A stretch of 9,548 bases of DNA from Opitutaceae bacterium UBA3033 (lineage in GTDB: Bacteria; Verrucomicrobiota; Verrucomicrobiia; Opitutales; Opitutaceae): positions 1 to 9,548 of the forward strand of contig DFDG01000069.1 of NCBI GenBank assembly GCA_002367815.1, in the 5' to 3' direction. The notes below the pieces were generated by a model that made no database searches, was not told the origin of the DNA, and saw only the letters and a program-made list of their open reading frames with translations. This document shows, piece by piece, positions 7,139 through 9,548 of this stretch. The translations under genes were made by a program, and so were the position numbers. Position 1 is the stretch's first letter; each line of letters starts with the position of its first letter.

Positions 7139-7990
7139 ATGGCGTTAATCGGACAGCGGAACAGGTTGACCATCACACGGGAAGCTACACCGGGATTTTA
7201 CCTCGATGGCGGCAAGGAACACGGAGAAATCTTGTTGCCGGGAAAATACATCCCGCGGGCGGCACGTCCCGGCGAAATTCTGGATGTATTTGTCTATCGG
7301 GATTCTGAAGACCGACTCGTCGCCACCACTCAATGGCCACTGGCAATGGTAGGCGAATTCGCATCACTGCGGGTGTTGAGTGCCACCCCTCGGTTAGGTA
7401 TATTTCTCGATTGGGGTTTGGACAAAGATCTGCTGCTTCCCATTCGTGAACAGAAGGATGGATTGATGCCCGGTTATTGGGTAGTGGTCGCGGTTTTGCT
7501 TGATACCAAGACCGATCGAATTATTGCCTCGGCGCGAATCAGTCGGCATCTCAATCTTGTCCCTCCTCCCTATGCTGAGGGACAGATGGTTAATCTATTG
7601 GTCACGGGACCGACTCCACTGGGATTCAACGCAATTATCGATAATGCCCACACGGGTTTGCTTTATGGCAGTGAACTGGCGTCACCCCTCAGGATGGGGC
7701 AGCGCATGACGGGATATGTTCGGAGTGTGCGAACCGACGGGAAAATTGATCTCGGTCTTGATCCGGCGGGTTATCGACGGGTGGCCGACTACACTGGTGA
7801 CATCATCAAGGCACTGGAAAATGCCGATGGTCGATTGCCTTTTCATGATGGTAGTTCACCGACGGAAATCCGCGAAGCGTTTGGTATGAGTAAAAAAGCC
7901 TTTAAACAGGCGATAGGCGTCTTATTCAAATCGCGTCGCATCATGATATCGCCTCGCGAAATCAGATTAATCTCATCTACCAAAAAATAA
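7139..7990 (+). CDS. CvfB/YitL-type RNA-binding protein with S1-like domains
   Basis: This is a 283-residue cytoplasmic protein, the usual CvfB length (about 280-300). It has tandem S1-like OB folds: residues 1-60 (GQRNRLTI, DGGKEHGEILLPGKYIP), then 65-130 (LGIFLDWGLDKDLLLP, a characteristic CvfB block), then 140-215 (GFNAIIDNAHTGLLYGSEL, GQRMTGYVRSVRTDGKIDLGL). A C-terminal winged-helix segment covers about 220-283 (EIREAFGMSKKAFKQAIGVL). In Gram-positive bacteria CvfB binds RNA and affects virulence-gene expression; the precise role in other phyla is not settled. The start is chosen for the AAAGGAG site 7 bases upstream. It lies 67 bases after menB and 4 bases before the S4-domain gene, so it is probably co-transcribed with the latter. 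The family is fairly certain; the molecular target is unknown. Confidence 0.88.
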   Translation: MALIGQRNRLTITREATPGFYLDGGKEHGEILLPGKYIPRAARPGEILDVFVYRDSEDRLVATTQWPLAMVGEFASLRVLSATPRLGIFLDWGLDKDLLLPIREQKDGLMPGYWVVVAVLLDTKTDRIIASARISRHLNLVPPPYAEGQMVNLLVTGPTPLGFNAIIDNAHTGLLYGSELASPLRMGQRMTGYVRSVRTDGKIDLGLDPAGYRRVADYTGDIIKALENADGRLPFHDGSSPTEIREAFGMSKKAFKQAIGVLFKSRRIMISPREIRLISSTKK

Positions 7991-7994
7991 ACAT

Positions 7995-8234
7995 ATGCCT
8001 GATTCATCACTAGCCTCCGAAGAAATCATCATTATCAAGGCTCAACCCATCGAGCTTTGTCAGCTGCTTAAATTTGCCGGACTTGCCGAGAGCGGCGGCA
8101 CCGCCAAGCAGGCAATTGTCAATGGACTGGTTGAACTCAATGGCATGCTCGAAACCCAGAAACGAAAAAAAGTGATGGCGGGGGATCGGGTAAGTTACAA
8201 TGGCAGGACTTTGGTAGTAAAATTAAATTCGTAA
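7995..8234 (+). CDS. Small YbcJ-like S4-domain RNA-binding protein
   Basis: This 79-residue protein consists almost entirely of one S4 RNA-binding fold. ELCQLLKFAGLAESGGTAK is followed by GLVELNGMLETQKRKKV, and the protein closes with GDRVSYNGRTLVV. This matches the small YbcJ/YaaA-type S4 proteins, closest in my memory to E. coli YbcJ (ELCDLLKLEGWSESGAQAK, and VETRKRCKIVAG later). Such proteins are thought to bind structured RNA, possibly rRNA, but no specific role is established. The basic patch QKRKKV probably contacts the RNA backbone. The start is 4 bases after the preceding stop, with no clear Shine-Dalgarno sequence (the upstream sequence is A-rich), so it is likely coupled to the cvfB-like gene. 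No catalytic domain is present, so it is not a pseudouridine synthase. Confidence 0.88.
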   Translation: MPDSSLASEEIIIIKAQPIELCQLLKFAGLAESGGTAKQAIVNGLVELNGMLETQKRKKVMAGDRVSYNGRTLVVKLNS

Positions 8235-8245
8235 GTGTAGAAGTC

Positions 8246-8273
8246 TCCCGGGGAATAGGGTTTCTTTCCGGGA
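8246..8273 (+). repeat. Short inverted repeat in the spacer before the helicase gene
   Basis: TCCCGG (8246-8251) and CCGGGA (8268-8273) are reverse complements around a 16-base interval. They lie in the 61-base gap between the S4-domain gene and the helicase start. No U run follows, so it does not look like an intrinsic terminator. It could fold in the helicase leader RNA, or it may be chance. Confidence 0.25.
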
Positions 8274-8295
8274 CGAATACAATCATCGACTGCAT

Positions 8296-9548
8296 ATGCC
8301 GTTTTCTACACTAGGACTGACACCGAATTTGCTTCGCGCCTTGAGTGAACTCGATCATGCCATGCCCACAGTTGTGCAGTCGGAGGTAATACCGTCCGCA
8401 ATTGCTGGTCGGGATATTTGGGCACAGGCACCAACTGGATCGGGTAAGACCGCAGCGTTCGTATTGCCGATATTGCAGCGATTACATCTTTCCGCACGCA
8501 AACTAACTGCTCCGAGCTCAGCCTTGATTTTGGTTCCGACCAGAGAACTCGCTATGCAGGTTGGGGAAGCGTTTAGAAATTTAGGTCGATACTTACCCGA
8601 GCACGCCAGAATCGTCACCGCCTTTGGTGGAGTTTCGATCAACCCGCAATTGATAACGCTAAGTAAGGGAGCGGATATTGTTGTTGCAACGCCAGGTCGA
8701 TTGTTGGATTTGCTGGAGCATAATGCCCTCAGCATTTCGAACTTGTCGACCTTGGTGCTGGATGAGGCAGATCGTCTTTGGGACATGGGGTTTGCCAATG
8801 AACTCGGACGCATTATCAGACTACTGCCTAAAACCCGGCAAACGATGCTTTTCTCTGCGACGTTTCCGCCGGAGGTCAAACAAATGGGTGATGAACTTTT
8901 ACGCGATCCACTTCGAGTTGAAATTACTACAGTAACCACGACCATACCCGAAATTGTTGAACGTGCCATTGAAGTGGATGCTCCTCAGCGGACTCAATTG
9001 CTACGGCATTTGATCCAAACCAACAAATGGACTCAGGTGTTGGTTTTTGTCGCCACCAAATACGCGACCGAGCACGTAGCGGACAAACTCTGCCGAGCGC
9101 GTATTAAAGCTGGGGCGCTTAATGGTGAGCTGAGTCAAGGAGCGCGGACACAAGCACTGCAGGATTTTAAAGCAGGCAAACTTCAAGTCTTGGTCGCAAC
9201 AGATCTGGCTGCACGAGGCATCGATATCGTGCAACTACCAGTGGTGGTGAATTATGATTTGCCGAGGTCAGTGGTGGATTACACGCATCGAATCGGTCGC
9301 ACCGGACGTGCGGGCCAATGCGGTGCTGCATTCAGTTTTATCTCTGCCGAAACCCACGCTCATTTTTCACTGATCGAAAAACGTCGGAAACATATAATCC
9401 TACGTGAGCAGGTGGCAGGCTTTGAACCGCAACAGATTTCCACTGATACGCCGGTCCCAACCGGAGGAATCAAGGGTAAGCGAAAAAGCAAAAAGGACAA
9501 ACTTCGCGAAGGCTCTACCGGCTTATCAATTCCACTAACCCCGGCATG
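8296..9548 (+). CDS. DEAD-box ATP-dependent RNA helicase (3' end outside window)
   Basis: This enzyme unwinds RNA duplexes or remodels RNA-protein complexes using ATP, typically in ribosome assembly or mRNA decay. The frame is open from ATG 8296 to the window end, giving 417 codons with no stop. All core motifs are present: the Q motif with Q28 (PTVVQ, preceded by FSTLGLTPNLL), motif I APTGSGKT (45-52), Ia PTRELA (from 81), Ib TPGRLLD, II DEAD (156-159), III SAT (187-189), V ATDLAARGID (D303), and VI HRIGRTGR (332-339). A lysine-rich tail begins near residue 393 (KGKRKSKK). The N-terminal layout resembles the RhlE-like branch, but I do not assign a subfamily. The ATG is the only standard start after the upstream in-frame stop at 8224-8226. 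No Shine-Dalgarno sequence is visible. It follows two other genes for RNA-binding proteins and may share their transcript. Confidence 0.95.
   Translation, partial: MPFSTLGLTPNLLRALSELDHAMPTVVQSEVIPSAIAGRDIWAQAPTGSGKTAAFVLPILQRLHLSARKLTAPSSALILVPTRELAMQVGEAFRNLGRYLPEHARIVTAFGGVSINPQLITLSKGADIVVATPGRLLDLLEHNALSISNLSTLVLDEADRLWDMGFANELGRIIRLLPKTRQTMLFSATFPPEVKQMGDELLRDPLRVEITTVTTTIPEIVERAIEVDAPQRTQLLRHLIQTNKWTQVLVFVATKYATEHVADKLCRARIKAGALNGELSQGARTQALQDFKAGKLQVLVATDLAARGIDIVQLPVVVNYDLPRSVVDYTHRIGRTGRAGQCGAAFSFISAETHAHFSLIEKRRKHIILREQVAGFEPQQISTDTPVPTGGIKGKRKSKKDKLREGSTGLSIPLTPA

Noticed and set aside
8246..8273. Intrinsic terminator between the S4-domain gene and the helicase gene
   Set aside because: The stem is only 6 bp with a 16-base loop and no U run follows, so it is listed only as an inverted repeat.
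8355..8969. A 204-codon open frame on the minus strand
   Set aside because: It lies wholly inside the helicase gene, whose motifs are all intact on the plus strand. The antisense translation is rich in Ser, Arg and Ala and resembles no family I know.
1..9548. CRISPR array, transposon ends, tRNA or rRNA genes, prophage or defence genes
   Set aside because: Reading through both strands I saw no spaced direct repeats, terminal inverted repeats, transposase or integrase motifs, or cloverleaf-like sequence. Nearly all bases belong to housekeeping genes.

Overview
The window is an ordinary stretch of bacterial chromosome: dense coding, about 50% G+C, short intergenic gaps. I see no mobile element, CRISPR array, rRNA or tRNA. 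It carries eight protein genes, two of them cut by the window edges. A classical menaquinone pathway, a Kup potassium transporter and a methionyl-tRNA synthetase that lacks the C-terminal EMAP-like domain fit a Gram-negative, free-living bacterium. The protein flavour suggests Verrucomicrobiota or a relative, but that is an impression from remembered motifs and needs a database search.

Left block (1-4209, plus strand): the 3' part of metG, then menF and menD. The stop of metG overlaps the GTG start of menF (GTGA), and the stop of menF overlaps the ATG of menD (ATGA). The three genes therefore read as one translationally coupled unit. MenF (chorismate to isochorismate) and MenD (isochorismate to SEPHCHC) catalyse the first two committed steps of menaquinone synthesis.

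Middle (4224-6113, minus strand): a complete kup gene, convergent with menD and only 14 bases from it. A perfect 9-bp inverted repeat covers the 3' end of kup. A 124-bp divergent spacer (6114-6237) separates kup from the next plus-strand gene and probably holds promoters for both directions.

Right block (6238-9548, plus strand): menB (1,4-dihydroxy-2-naphthoyl-CoA synthase, a late menaquinone step), followed by three genes for RNA-interacting proteins: a CvfB/YitL-type protein with S1-like domains, a small YbcJ-like S4-domain protein and a DEAD-box RNA helicase that runs off the right edge. The gaps (67, 4 and 61 bases) allow one transcript. menC, menE, menA and menH are not in the window, so the rest of the pathway must lie elsewhere.

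I found no convincing undescribed system. The points most worth a second look are the metG-menF-menD coupling, the menB-linked RNA-protein trio, a mini-ORF bridging menB and the cvfB-like gene, and a few residue-level deviations in MetG and MenB.
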